A stretch of 64,000 nt of DNA from Flavobacteriaceae bacterium (GTDB lineage Bacteria; Bacteroidota; Bacteroidia; Flavobacteriales; Flavobacteriaceae): assembly GCA_002746415.1 (NCBI GenBank), contig NVXD01000020.1, positions 1 through 64,000 of the forward strand, in the 5' to 3' direction. Of the stretch, positions 1-8,959 are shown piece by piece. The notes under the pieces are model-generated. The model did not search any database. It was not told where the DNA came from and worked only from the letters and a program-made list of their open reading frames with translations. The translations under genes were made by a program, and so were the position numbers. Position 1 is the first letter of the stretch. Every line of letters starts with the position of its first letter.

Positions 1-201
1 GGGGCTTCCATTGATGACCTCAAAACCCTTTTGGGTCATGGACGTGCCAAACGTGGTATGTTTGAAGGGGATATGGATGAGGGTGAATTAGAAATAGGTC
101 AGGTATCCGCCCTAATCCATACGATTAAACCTGCTGCCCAAATTGTAGCAGATATGGTTAAAGAATTTGAAGCTGCTAAAAATGAAGTGACTGAATACTA
201 A
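1..201 (+). CDS. Nitronate monooxygenase-like flavin oxidoreductase, C-terminal end (partial)
   Basis: Only the last 66 codons are present; the gene begins outside the window. Frame 1 is open from base 1 to TAA at 199-201. The residues include GHGRAKRGMFEGD and a final helix with QIVADMVKEFEAA, which resemble the C-terminus of the nitronate monooxygenase / 2-nitropropane dioxygenase family (FMN-dependent TIM barrels, close to FabK). The family oxidises alkyl nitronates; the true substrate is unknown here. The stop codon overlaps by 4 bases the 3' end of the convergent DUF2071 gene. The call rests on a short tail, so it is moderate. Confidence 0.6.
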   Translation, partial: GASIDDLKTLLGHGRAKRGMFEGDMDEGELEIGQVSALIHTIKPAAQIVADMVKEFEAAKNEVTEY

Positions 202-929
202 TTTATTGCTGTCACAATATTTTGTATCATGTTAGACTGCTGTAATACGCCTTTGCGCACCGTCACTTCGGAACCATCTACAAAATAAGTAGAAATCAGT
301 TTTGCATTATTAAATTCATGAGGAAGCAAGGACAACACGCTGTCGTCCGTATATGATGTTTTAACATTATATAATTTCCAAGGTTTATGTCCAATTGTAT
401 ACTGATACGTTTTTGTCTCACTACCTTTTATAAAAGCAATATACCTGTCTACGATAAAGTGTTCCAGTGTATTTTCTTTGAGTGAACGAGTCAACCGATT
501 TGCAGTTGCCTGTATATGTATGTTTTTATAAGCGTATTCCATGTTAATTTGATTTTCTAATATGGATTTAGTGCTCCTAATTTTTTTATACTGGTATGGC
601 TCGTTATAGAAAGTGCTTGCAACAAAAGCAATCAATGGTTTGGGAGCAAACTCTTTTAGAAACACGACTCCTTTTTCACCATCAATTTTGGATTTTACAT
701 AGATGCGAAAATTTAGTTGCCCAAATTGTTGATGAAATGGCACTTTTATTCCATAAAAGCTGACCTTGGAAAAGGTGAAAGCAACGGTGCTCAGTAGTGC
801 TTTACCATGATATAAATCCAGTTCCGTATCATAGGGTAAATATTTTTCGAGAATATTTTTATCTATTTCAAATGTTGAGATGATTAAATCCTCCCAATTC
901 CCAGTCATAAAAATGTTTGAAGGTTTCAT
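198..929 (-). CDS. DUF2071 (YqjF-like) protein
   Basis: A 243-residue cytoplasmic protein resembling the DUF2071/YqjF family of unknown function, recognised by an N-terminal W-E-D-L-I-I-S-T-F-E-I-D start, a central V-P-F-H-Q-Q-F-G-Q-L-N-F-R-I-Y-V strand and a late H-K-P-W-K-L-Y segment. I place the start at ATG 929; the frame extends nine bases further to a TTG at 938, which is less likely. A 26-base perfect palindrome at 946-971 lies just upstream and is shared with the regulator gene next door, so this gene is probably controlled by that regulator. No membrane segment or signal peptide is seen. The biochemical role is not known. Confidence 0.7.
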   Translation of the reverse strand: MKPSNIFMTGNWEDLIISTFEIDKNILEKYLPYDTELDLYHGKALLSTVAFTFSKVSFYGIKVPFHQQFGQLNFRIYVKSKIDGEKGVVFLKEFAPKPLIAFVASTFYNEPYQYKKIRSTKSILENQINMEYAYKNIHIQATANRLTRSLKENTLEHFIVDRYIAFIKGSETKTYQYTIGHKPWKLYNVKTSYTDDSVLSLLPHEFNNAKLISTYFVDGSEVTVRKGVLQQSNMIQNIVTAIN

Positions 930-945
930 TTGGCTCAATGTTTTT

Positions 946-971
946 AAACTTTCAATAATTATTGAAAGTTT
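946..971. promoter_or_regulatory. Perfect 26-bp palindrome, probable regulator operator (copy 1)
   Basis: Both halves are AAACTTTCAATAA and its reverse complement, with no spacer. It lies 17 bases upstream of the DUF2071 start. The same 26 bases recur in front of the GbsR-type regulator gene (1512-1537), which makes an operator of that regulator the simplest reading. Confidence 0.7.
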
Positions 972-985
972 GTTTGCAAATTTTT

Positions 986-1486
986 TTACTTCACAATTTT
1001 TAAAAGGTTTTTATAGAACCAATGCTTATCAGATTTCACAAACTTGTCTACAACACCTTCAAGTTTGGTGGTAAATGATTCCAAGTCTGTCACTACGGCT
1101 TTAAAAGTTTTTATTTCATCGGTTGTACCTTTCACTGTTTTAACCTCATTTAATACTTTTAAGACTGGTTCTACCTCACGTCTGTTGCGTTCACGAGTTA
1201 TTTTTCGTGCCAGTTCCCATATATCTTTGTCAGCTTTAAAGAAATCTTTGCGTTCTCCAGCCTTATATTCTTTGGTTACAATCCCCCAATCCATTAGAGC
1301 TCTAAGATTCATATTGGCATTTCCTCTAGATATTTTAAGTTCTTCCATGACGTCTTCTGTAGAGAGCACATTTGGTGAAATCAACAGCAATGCATGAATC
1401 TGTGCCATGGTTTTATTAATTCCCCAACTAGAGCCTAAAGTACCCCAGTTCTGAATAAACTTAATTTTTGCTTCTTGAAATTCCAT
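986..1486 (-). CDS. GbsR/MarR-family transcriptional regulator
   Basis: A 166-residue winged-helix DNA-binding protein of the GbsR branch of MarR regulators. The first part (E-F-Q-E-A-K-I-K-F-I-Q-N-W-G, then S-W-G-I-N-K-T-M-A-Q-I-H-A-L-L) and the recognition-helix region (V-M-E-E-L-K-I-S-R-G-N-A-N-M-N-L-R-A-L) fit this family well; the C-terminal part is a long helix with a coiled-coil look. I chose ATG at 1486; the longer frame to 1642 would add 52 residues that run through the palindrome and do not look like a conserved N-terminus. The 42-base palindrome at 1504-1545 ends 17 bases before this ATG, suggesting autoregulation. The effector is unknown. Confidence 0.85.
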   Translation of the reverse strand: MEFQEAKIKFIQNWGTLGSSWGINKTMAQIHALLLISPNVLSTEDVMEELKISRGNANMNLRALMDWGIVTKEYKAGERKDFFKADKDIWELARKITRERNRREVEPVLKVLNEVKTVKGTTDEIKTFKAVVTDLESFTTKLEGVVDKFVKSDKHWFYKNLLKIVK

Positions 1487-1503
1487 AGTGTAAATGTATG
1501 AAT

Positions 1504-1545
1504 AAATTATTAAACTTTCAATAATTATTGAAAGTTTAATAATTT
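1504..1545. promoter_or_regulatory. Perfect 42-bp palindrome, probable autoregulatory operator (copy 2)
   Basis: A perfect inverted repeat centred between 1524 and 1525. Its inner 26 bases (1512-1537) are identical to the palindrome at 946-971. It sits directly upstream of the GbsR-type regulator. It contains no G+C-rich stem and no U-tract, so it is more likely a dimer binding site than a terminator. Confidence 0.7.
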
Positions 1546-1862
1546 TAACTTCAACTTCTCCTGTTTTGAGTATCATAACAATTCGTACATGAACAAAGAT
1601 TTGTTTAATTAACGCTACATTTTCACGCATCAATAATATCAATTCTTACTAAAAATTACCACACGATAAAGCCTTCTAGTTTTTTGATAGAATGGGTTTT
1701 AGAGGAACAATTTTATATTATAACAAATAATGTGTGAATAGTTAATAGTGCTGTGTATGAGTGTTTTAATAGATGCCATAACGAACAGTTAAAAACTAAC
1801 ATTTTGGCTATCAATTTTATTTCCTATCTTCAAAATCAGAAAATAAAACTACGCAACTAAGA
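1546..1862. other. AT-rich intergenic region between divergent regulator and GMC dehydrogenase genes
   Basis: There is no plausible gene here. Upstream of the GMC gene there is a weak promoter-like pair, TTG at 1804-1806 and TATCTTCA at 1825-1832, 18 bases apart and six of eight matches to TAnnTTTG. Nothing else is recognisable. Confidence 0.45.
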
Positions 1863-3569
1863 ATGGCATATTTAAATATAAATGCAAAAAAAGAACATAC
1901 CTACGATGCAATTGTAATTGGGTCTGGAATAAGTGGGGGATGGGCTGCAAAAGAGCTCTGTGAAAAGGGTTTAAAAACATTGGTTTTGGAACGTGGCAGA
2001 ATGGTAAGGCATGTTCAGGATTATCCTACTATGGGTAATGAAACATGGGATTATGAGTTGCGTGGAGCTTTAACATATGAGGAGCAACAACAACATAAAG
2101 TATTTTCTGAAGTGGGCTGGGCTGGGCAAGATGCCAAGCATTTCATGGCCAATGATGAGGAAAACCCCTATACAGAAGTAAAACCTTTTGTTTGGATGCG
2201 AGGTCATCAAGTAGGTGGGCGTTCCATGTTATGGGGCAAGCAAACCTATCGATGGAGCGATTTGGATTTTGAAGCCAATGCCAAAGACGGTCATGGAGTA
2301 GATTGGCCCTTGCGATATAAAGATATAGAAGCATGGTACACCTATGTGGAGAAATTTGCTGGTATTAGTGGTGAAGCTTTAGGCTTACCTCATTTGCCAG
2401 ACAGCCACTTTTTGCCTCCAATGGAGCTCAATTGCGTAGAAAAACATGCCAAACAAAAAATTGAAGATGGTTTTGACAGTCGGCATATGATTATTGGCCG
2501 AGTGGCACATTTAACTAAACCACTTAATGGACGTGGACAGTGTCAGTACAGAAACCGTTGCTCTCGAGGTTGTCCTTATGGGGCGTACTTTAGTAGTATG
2601 GCGGTAACACTTCCTGCAGCTGAGGCTACTGGGAACATGACTTTAAGACCTCATTCTATTGTAACATCTATTATTTATGATGAGGCGAAAGGAAAAGCAA
2701 CTGGTGTTAGGGTGGTAGATGCTGAAACAAATGAAGAAATTGAATTTTATGCTAAAATTATTTTTAGCAATGCGTCTACATTAAGTACGACTTCTATCTT
2801 TTTAAACTCTACTTCCAGCCGTTTTGAAAATGGTTTTGGAAATGATAGTGGAGAATTAGGGCATAACCTTATGGACCATACCTATAAAGTTGGAGCTATG
2901 GGTGGTATTGAAGGTTTCAACGATAAATACTATTCTGGTCGTAGGCCAAATGGCGTTTATATACCTCGTTATGTAAACTTAGATGAAAAGACCAAAACGG
3001 ATAAGTTCCTTCGTGGTTTTGGCTATCAAGGTGGCGCTGGACGTGGTGGATGGGGTTCTGGTATCAATAATAATGAATTTGGTGCCGACTTTAAAGACGG
3101 ACTCACAAAACCAGGAGGATGGGGAATGTTCATCACAGGTTTTGCTGAATGTTTGCCTAATCATGAGAATAAAGTAACCCTAAACCATGATCTTAAAGAT
3201 AAATGGGGATTATCTACCCTGTCCATGGATGCCGAGTTTAAAGAAAATGAGCTGGCAATGAACAAACAAATAAAAACTGATGCTGTAGAAATGTTAGAAA
3301 AAGCCGGATTTAAAGATATCATGGCTTTTGATGCCAAATGTCCTCCAGGGCATGGGGTACATGAAATGGGTACAGCTAGAATGGGTAGAGATCCAAAAAC
3401 ATCTGTGTTGAATGGTTTTAACCAAGTACACGCCGCTAAAAACGTATTTGTAACAGATGGAGCTTGTATGACTTCTTCGTCTTGTGTAAACCCATCGCTA
3501 ACCTATATGGCTATTACAGCAAGAGCTGCCAACTACGCAGTTGAAGAATTAAAAAAACAAAATTTATAA
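1863..3569 (+). CDS. GMC-family FAD-dependent dehydrogenase, putative 3Fe-4S catalytic subunit
   Basis: A 568-residue glucose-methanol-choline oxidoreductase. The FAD-binding GSGISG loop is at residues 20-25, followed by a strand ending in L-V-L-E-R-G. The C-terminal catalytic region has H500 (in H-E-M-G-T) and N543 (in V-N-P-S-L-T), the usual His/Asn pair. Cysteines 227, 233 and 237 (C-x5-C-x3-C) match the spacing of the 3Fe-4S ligands known in bacterial FAD-glucose dehydrogenase alpha subunits. It probably oxidises a sugar, sugar acid or polyol and passes electrons on; the substrate cannot be read from sequence. It has no signal peptide of its own. The gene 3 bases downstream encodes a Tat-type small subunit that could carry it out of the cytoplasm. 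Confidence 0.85.
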   Translation: MAYLNINAKKEHTYDAIVIGSGISGGWAAKELCEKGLKTLVLERGRMVRHVQDYPTMGNETWDYELRGALTYEEQQQHKVFSEVGWAGQDAKHFMANDEENPYTEVKPFVWMRGHQVGGRSMLWGKQTYRWSDLDFEANAKDGHGVDWPLRYKDIEAWYTYVEKFAGISGEALGLPHLPDSHFLPPMELNCVEKHAKQKIEDGFDSRHMIIGRVAHLTKPLNGRGQCQYRNRCSRGCPYGAYFSSMAVTLPAAEATGNMTLRPHSIVTSIIYDEAKGKATGVRVVDAETNEEIEFYAKIIFSNASTLSTTSIFLNSTSSRFENGFGNDSGELGHNLMDHTYKVGAMGGIEGFNDKYYSGRRPNGVYIPRYVNLDEKTKTDKFLRGFGYQGGAGRGGWGSGINNNEFGADFKDGLTKPGGWGMFITGFAECLPNHENKVTLNHDLKDKWGLSTLSMDAEFKENELAMNKQIKTDAVEMLEKAGFKDIMAFDAKCPPGHGVHEMGTARMGRDPKTSVLNGFNQVHAAKNVFVTDGACMTSSSCVNPSLTYMAITARAANYAVEELKKQNL

Positions 3570-3572
3570 GAC

Positions 3573-4163
3573 ATGGATAGAAGAAAAGCACTTAAAAATA
3601 CGGCAATGCTAGTTGGAGCAGCACTTTCTACTTCAACCCTGTCAACATTAATGCAGTCTTGTACAGAGCAAAACCGACTTTCATGGGAACCTGTATTTTT
3701 TGATGCGGAACAGGCGCAAAACGTATCTGCCATGGTTGATATGATTTTGCCTAAAACCGATACTCCTGGTGCCTTGGAATTGCATGTGGATATGTTTGTA
3801 GATTTAATGTTCGAAAAAACCTTATCTCCAGAAGATAAAGAACATGTGATGACCGGTTATGCCCGTTTTGTTGCAATCTGCGATGAAATGTACGGAACTG
3901 TATTTTATAAGATGAATACTACTGAAAAAACAGCCGTGCTCACCAAATTGGGAGAAGAAACCAATCATTTTGTGCCTAGAGTTTGGGGCAGTAAATTAGA
4001 GGTACAAGAACCTTTAGACTTTTATCGTCGCTTAAAATCATTTACACTAACAGGCTATTTTACTTCTGAAGAAATTGGCAAGAACGTATTGCGTTTTGAC
4101 CCAATTCCAGGGGGATATAATGGATGCCTTCCTTATAATGGGGAAAATATTTGGACGATTTAA
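3573..4163 (+). CDS. Gluconate 2-dehydrogenase subunit 3 family protein (small subunit of the GMC dehydrogenase)
   Basis: A 196-residue partner of the preceding dehydrogenase, three bases apart from it. The N-terminus has a twin-arginine-like start (D-R-R-K-A-L-K) and a hydrophobic stretch to about residue 28, ending in L-M-Q-S-C, so it may also be a lipoprotein anchored at C30. The body carries the family pattern around D-M-I-L-P-K-T-D-T-P-G-A and a C-terminal P-G-G-Y-N-G-C-L-P-Y. Members of this family act as escort and stability subunits for GMC-type dehydrogenases exported by the Tat system. No cytochrome c subunit follows, so the electron acceptor is not encoded next door. Confidence 0.85.
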   Translation: MDRRKALKNTAMLVGAALSTSTLSTLMQSCTEQNRLSWEPVFFDAEQAQNVSAMVDMILPKTDTPGALELHVDMFVDLMFEKTLSPEDKEHVMTGYARFVAICDEMYGTVFYKMNTTEKTAVLTKLGEETNHFVPRVWGSKLEVQEPLDFYRRLKSFTLTGYFTSEEIGKNVLRFDPIPGGYNGCLPYNGENIWTI

Positions 4164-4225
4164 AAATGACTTGCTTGTGTTTGTTCTTAATCAATAGTTA
4201 GCAATTCGTAGAAATTAGAAGATTT

Positions 4226-4259
4226 ATGCCATTCCTATTGCTGTGGGAATGGCATTTTA
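4226..4259 (+). terminator. Intrinsic terminator of the GMC dehydrogenase operon
   Basis: A 10-bp perfect stem (4226-4235 with 4246-4255, arm ATGCCATTCC), a 10-base loop, and a short T-rich tail. It lies 62 bases after the small-subunit stop codon. Confidence 0.7.
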
Positions 4260-4450
4260 GTTTTATGCTATATGTAAGAATTCTTGATACATTCAATAAA
4301 ATTCTGATACTCAAATGAAATAAATAATCAATGTTTTACTAAGATGTTAGTAATGTTTAGAATCTATTAAATAATGATTTTCGACTATAAATTATTGTTT
4401 ATCAGTAAATATTTGTTTATTTACGATGTGTAAATATAAAAAGCATCATA

Positions 4451-5095
4451 ATGAAAGCACCAAATATGTTTTATGGCAGAGGGCTGATAAGCTTTTTACT
4501 AACTGTTTTTAGAATTGTTTTTTTTCTTTCTGTTTTTGCCACTTCAATATTATTAATCACAAATATGGTGAGCATGTTTACAAATGTTCCACTTAGTCCT
4601 CCAAATTTCCCTGTATTGTTCTCTTTAACAAATGAAGGTGTTTTTAACAGCTCATCAGTAATAGAGGAATCAAGTTTTGTTTTTAATGAAGGAATGGGAT
4701 ATGTGTCAATAGTTAACCCATCAAAAGGCATGGTGGTTTTTAGAGTTATATTGACAATGCTGGGAGCCGTTTGCATGTTAGTTTCCTTGAGGCAAACCAT
4801 ACTTATTTTGGAAGCTGTAAAAGAAGCTCGTTTTTTAATTATTAAAAATGCTCTTCGACTGCGATGGATTGCATTATTGGGTATAGCGATGTTTTTTTTT
4901 GATAAATTAAGCACTCTGGTTTCATATGCTTATTTTAGTGACAAGTTGGAGCTTTCTGGTGTGGCATTTAAAAAGTTCAATTATTTTATACTGCTAAATA
5001 TTGAATTTATATTTTATTGTCTTTTTCTTTTAGTTATTGCAGAAGCTTTTAGAGTAGGGGCGCAGTTACAAGAAGAAACCAAATTAACTATTTAA
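4451..5095 (+). CDS. DUF2975 integral membrane protein
   Basis: A 214-residue protein with four predicted transmembrane segments, at about residues 14-36, 97-118, 135-155 and 175-200. The topology and length fit DUF2975 proteins. This family typically sits beside a small XRE-type regulator, as here (five bases to the next start). The function of such pairs is unknown; membrane protein plus regulator suggests sensing. The start ATG at 4451 has no strong ribosome binding site, which is usual for this phylum. Confidence 0.75.
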   Translation: MKAPNMFYGRGLISFLLTVFRIVFFLSVFATSILLITNMVSMFTNVPLSPPNFPVLFSLTNEGVFNSSSVIEESSFVFNEGMGYVSIVNPSKGMVVFRVILTMLGAVCMLVSLRQTILILEAVKEARFLIIKNALRLRWIALLGIAMFFFDKLSTLVSYAYFSDKLELSGVAFKKFNYFILLNIEFIFYCLFLLVIAEAFRVGAQLQEETKLTI

Positions 5096-5100
5096 GAGTT

Positions 5101-5310
5101 ATGCCTATTATCGTAAATTTAGATGTAATGCTTGCTAAACGAAAAATGTCGCTAACAGAACTTTCCGAGAAAGTAGGCATCACTATGTCTAATCTTTCAA
5201 TTCTAAAAAAAGGAAAAGCCAAGGCTATTCGCTTTAGTACTTTAGAAGTGATATGTGAAGTATTGGAATGCCAACCAGGGGATATTTTGGAGTACCGTTC
5301 TGAGGAATGA
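5101..5310 (+). CDS. XRE-family helix-turn-helix regulator (YozG-like)
   Basis: A 69-residue protein that is almost only a Cro/C1-type HTH: residues 16-37 (M-S-L-T-E-L-S-E-K-V-G-I-T-M-S-N-L-S) form the HTH, and the tail has the family ending V-L-E-C-Q-P-G-D-I-L-E-Y. It is cotranscribed with the DUF2975 gene five bases upstream. It probably represses its own operon, but no operator was identified. Confidence 0.85.
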   Translation: MPIIVNLDVMLAKRKMSLTELSEKVGITMSNLSILKKGKAKAIRFSTLEVICEVLECQPGDILEYRSEE

Positions 5311-5328
5311 TTATAAATACCATAAAAG

Positions 5329-5367
5329 AGGCCCTCAAATTGAGTTTAAAAAACAATTTGAGGGCCT
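5329..5367. terminator. Bidirectional terminator between convergent XRE and heme-protein genes
   Basis: A 14-bp perfect stem (5329-5342 with 5354-5367; arm AGGCCCTCAAATTG) with an 11-base loop. Both flanks are A/T runs, so it can serve the plus-strand XRE gene and the minus-strand gene ending at 5391. Confidence 0.85.
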
Positions 5368-5390
5368 TTATCTAAGCAGTTGTATGTAAG

Positions 5391-8300
5391 CTACTCTTCT
5401 GTTTTTAAGCTTGATAAATATTCAATCAGGTCACGTAATTCCCTTCGTTCTATCAACTGGCCCATTGGTGGCATACCAGATGGTAGGTTCACTCTTTTTG
5501 CAATTCGTGATACTGCTATCTCCAGTGGTTCAGCATCACCAGTTCTTAGAATAAGTTCTTCATGGTTTTCTTCCTCAAGGATACCCGTAACAACCAATCC
5601 GTCTTTAAGAGTAATGGTTACACTACCATAACCTGGTGCCAAACGAGCTCCTGGTTCTATAAGGGATTCTAATAATTGCGCTCTGCTCAGTATATTACCA
5701 ATATTATCTAAAGCAGGACCAACCGTTCCACCAGCACTCCCAACAGAATGACAACGCACACATTGGGCTGTGGAATTATAGTTAAATACTTGCCGTCCTC
5801 GTCGTCTATTGCCACCTACTAAAGTTTCTTGGTATGCATCAACTGTATGACCACTAGCCTTTATTTTACTTAATTGTGCAATCAAAGTTTCAGACGCTGT
5901 AGCTTCAACGGCTTCAATTAAATCTAGTATAATCCCTTGTTGCAGATTGTTGTTATCCGCTTGTTTTATCAGACTGCTCAATACATCGCTACTTTTTTCA
6001 ATCGGCATATCTCCTAATACACCTAATAAACGTTGTTGTTCCCCTGTAGAACCTTTCCTAAAAATAGGCCCAATGATGGCAGGTAATTTTTCTTTGGAAA
6101 TTTCCAATATACTGATTAGGCCAACTGCTGCTGCACGTACTCTAGAATCTGTGTCCTGCATTCCAGTTTTCATAGCCGTTTCAATATTGGGGTAGTTTAA
6201 TCCCCCTAAAGCATCTAACATGGCAGCTCGTACTTCTGGAGCTTTATGTGAAGCCAACAAATTGTTTAATTGATTATTGTAAGTTTCAATCCCCAAAGCA
6301 TTTAACACTTTAGAAGCACCAATAAGAATTTCTTGGTCCTTGTCCTGTAAAAAGGCAGTAATATCATCTTCAATCTTTTGTTTTACCAAATTGGCATCTC
6401 TACTAATCTCTCCTCTGTAACGCCCATCTACTCGGTCTAAAACTGATGGTGATGCCCAAGTTCCAATTGTGGCCAATGCTTCCCCTCTAAGGTTGCTGGC
6501 CACGTCCGTTCTTTTTGCAAAAGCGATGAGGTTATTCAATTCCGTTTCACCACCTACCCGTAATGCAGCATTCATAGCTCTTCGCAATAATGGTTCTGTC
6601 GTAAACCGTTCATTGGTCAATATATTTGCTAAAGCTGGTAGTGCTTCTTTAATAGACCAATCATCGTTTATGGCTCTTGCTGCTTCCGTAGCAATATACT
6701 CGTCTTTATCTTCTAGAAATTTAGCTACTAGCGGACTTTGTAATCTGCGCAATACCAAAACTGCTGCAATCCGAAGACTTCGGTTATCATTGTCTACATA
6801 ACTGGCCATTGTTTCTGCTGCTCCAACGCGTGTTAGTGCCAATACTGCCGCATGGCGTAAATACACATCTTCGTCTGAATTGGCGGCAATCATGTCTACC
6901 AGTGCCTCTGTTGCTTCTACATGCTCTAAACGTCCCAATGCCTGAGCGGCAAAGAATTTTACCCTATCATTGTCATGTTTTAAAAGAGGAATCAAAGCTG
7001 TTGCGGCGTCAGCATATTTTACATCACCTAATATTTTAGCTGCCTGTGCAACTATTTCTGGGTCATTATCATGTAACAGCTCTAATAAGGGTGCTGCTTT
7101 GCCAATACTGGCGCTTGCTATTTGTCCAATGCCCCAGATAGCATGTATTCTAGCTAACTGATGTTTTTCTTCAACTAGTACTTTTTTTAAGGCTCTATAA
7201 CCCCAGAAAGAACTTTTTGCCAGTTCAAACTGTGCTTTTTGGCGGATACGCATATCTGGATAACGCAATAGTGCTGCCAATTCATCATTAGATTGGTCAC
7301 TATAATTCAAAGTCATTAAACGTTGGGTTTCGGCACGTTCTACTTTTAAATCGTTTTTGTCTTCATTTACGTCTAACTTCCAAATGCGACCGGCATTGTT
7401 TGTGCCCCATCCATTTATCCAATCTGCGGCATACAAAGCTCCATCCGGGCCAAATTCTAATCCTGTTGGTAATATGCCGCCAATCATTTTATCATCATTA
7501 TTAAGCTCAAAACCGGCACCACTTTGCTTTAGGTCGAACGACCAAATGTTAGATAGGCTTGGATCTCCTACAAATTCCACTAAAAAGAATTTATTCAACC
7601 AATCTTTGCCTAAAGCCGTACCTGGATTATAAACCATGCCTGTTGGGCCATTGTGAAAATTAGAAATGGGAGGAATGATATACGCGGCTTGTCCTTCCCA
7701 TCTTGGCTTGTATAGTTCTTCATCCATCCAAACTTTATAACTGTTGTTTTTTGGATCTGTATATTTTCCATACTGCCAATTTGCACGCCATCCAGCATCC
7801 GAACCTTCAACAATATAGACCAAACGTTCACTTTCGCCGCGGTGGTCTCCATCATTGTCTGAAGAAATGACATTACCATATTCATCAAAAACAAACTCGT
7901 GCGTGTTTCTGAGTCCACGAGCAAAAATTTCAAAGTTACTTCCATCAGGGTTGCAACGTACAATGACACCTTGATTGGGGTATTTATGCTTTTTACCATC
8001 CAAAGAGGTTAAATTGGCACCAATATCACCGATACCCCAATAGATTTTACCATCTGGCCCTTCTATGGCTCCAGACATTCCATGACCACTAAAGCCAATA
8101 TGCACTGCAAAACCATGTACTAAAGAAGTTTTTGTATCCAAGACTAAATCGCCATTGGTATCAGTAAGGCGCCACATATCTGGTCCGGTTCCAACAAAGA
8201 CATCATTTTCGCGTACTAAAAGTGCCCCAGCTACATCTGTAATTTCAGAATTAAAATCTTCCAAAATTCTTGTCGAGATATCTGCTATTCCATTTCCAGT

Positions 8301-8804
8301 TTGGTCTTCTAACATCCAAACTTCATCTTTTTCCACTGCAAGATCTCTCCAATCATGGATGGAATCATTATTTAAATCTTTTAGCCATGCATTTTCTTCA
8401 CTTTTTTCAGGAGCAAAAAATTCATGTAAAAAGTCGCGCCTGTCTTCTACAGTTTCCCAGCTTATGGAAGGTGTCATCCAATGACGATACCCACGGATAT
8501 CAAACTCAGAATTTTTTTGACGATTGGTACGGGTGATGTAAATGCGACCCTCATCATCTATGTCCATGGCAATCGGGTCTGGGGCTAGAGAATCCGAAGC
8601 CCATAAAGAAAGGGTTAATCCTTCTGCTATAAAAGGAGAAATTTTCTCTCGACTTTCTTTAGCGGCAAGGACACCGGAAAGTGAGTCCTGAACCTTGGTT
8701 AAAGGTATTTCTGTTGGAATTTTTGGGGTATTGTTACAGGATAGTATTAAAAGAAATAAGACGAAAAAAGGTAGGGGGAAACGCATTGCAGATGCTACTT
8801 TCAT
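5391..8804 (-). CDS. PVC-type heme-binding protein: beta-propeller, HEAT repeats and cytochrome c fusion
   Basis: A 1137-residue exported protein. The N-terminus is a lipoprotein signal with lipobox L-I-L-S-C (C23). Residues of about 40-450 form a propeller of the membrane-bound dehydrogenase type (many G-x-D-G and I-Y-x-x-R repeats). About 470-960 is a run of HEAT/PBS-type helical repeats. The C-terminus holds one c-type heme site, C1015-V-R-C1018-H1019, with a probable Met axial ligand in S-G-M-P-P-M-G (1111 or 1114). This architecture is known from Planctomycetes and Bacteroidota, where it is thought to oxidise carbohydrate-related compounds. An internal ATG at 8786 is an alternative start that would keep the signal. 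It may serve as electron acceptor or partner for the dehydrogenases nearby; that is inference. Confidence 0.85.
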   Translation of the reverse strand: MKVASAMRFPLPFFVLFLLILSCNNTPKIPTEIPLTKVQDSLSGVLAAKESREKISPFIAEGLTLSLWASDSLAPDPIAMDIDDEGRIYITRTNRQKNSEFDIRGYRHWMTPSISWETVEDRRDFLHEFFAPEKSEENAWLKDLNNDSIHDWRDLAVEKDEVWMLEDQTGNGIADISTRILEDFNSEITDVAGALLVRENDVFVGTGPDMWRLTDTNGDLVLDTKTSLVHGFAVHIGFSGHGMSGAIEGPDGKIYWGIGDIGANLTSLDGKKHKYPNQGVIVRCNPDGSNFEIFARGLRNTHEFVFDEYGNVISSDNDGDHRGESERLVYIVEGSDAGWRANWQYGKYTDPKNNSYKVWMDEELYKPRWEGQAAYIIPPISNFHNGPTGMVYNPGTALGKDWLNKFFLVEFVGDPSLSNIWSFDLKQSGAGFELNNDDKMIGGILPTGLEFGPDGALYAADWINGWGTNNAGRIWKLDVNEDKNDLKVERAETQRLMTLNYSDQSNDELAALLRYPDMRIRQKAQFELAKSSFWGYRALKKVLVEEKHQLARIHAIWGIGQIASASIGKAAPLLELLHDNDPEIVAQAAKILGDVKYADAATALIPLLKHDNDRVKFFAAQALGRLEHVEATEALVDMIAANSDEDVYLRHAAVLALTRVGAAETMASYVDNDNRSLRIAAVLVLRRLQSPLVAKFLEDKDEYIATEAARAINDDWSIKEALPALANILTNERFTTEPLLRRAMNAALRVGGETELNNLIAFAKRTDVASNLRGEALATIGTWASPSVLDRVDGRYRGEISRDANLVKQKIEDDITAFLQDKDQEILIGASKVLNALGIETYNNQLNNLLASHKAPEVRAAMLDALGGLNYPNIETAMKTGMQDTDSRVRAAAVGLISILEISKEKLPAIIGPIFRKGSTGEQQRLLGVLGDMPIEKSSDVLSSLIKQADNNNLQQGIILDLIEAVEATASETLIAQLSKIKASGHTVDAYQETLVGGNRRRGRQVFNYNSTAQCVRCHSVGSAGGTVGPALDNIGNILSRAQLLESLIEPGARLAPGYGSVTITLKDGLVVTGILEEENHEELILRTGDAEPLEIAVSRIAKRVNLPSGMPPMGQLIERRELRDLIEYLSSLKTEE

Positions 8805-8959
8805 TAGGTGGTTTTATTAGTTTGTTATTTAGACCACTAAATGTAAGTATTCGTTGGGAAATGAGAAAGAGTTTATGATGGTTTAACTCAATTATATTAA
8901 ATTGTTACAGCCTAAAGTGAATTGAAATTTTTCATATAACTTTTTAATACAATTAAGTG

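Noticed and set aside
1487-1642. N-terminal extension of the GbsR-type regulator
   Set aside because: The extension runs through the 42-bp palindrome, reads as low-complexity residues, and the family begins at the ATG at 1486.
7610-7999. 129-codon frame on the minus strand within the heme protein gene
   Set aside because: It is a shifted frame of the large gene, not a separate protein; there is no sign of a frameshift because the main frame is intact.
8805-8850. Imperfect inverted repeat GTGGT...ACCAC before the heme protein gene
   Set aside because: The paired arms are only five bases, so it is not better than chance in this DNA.
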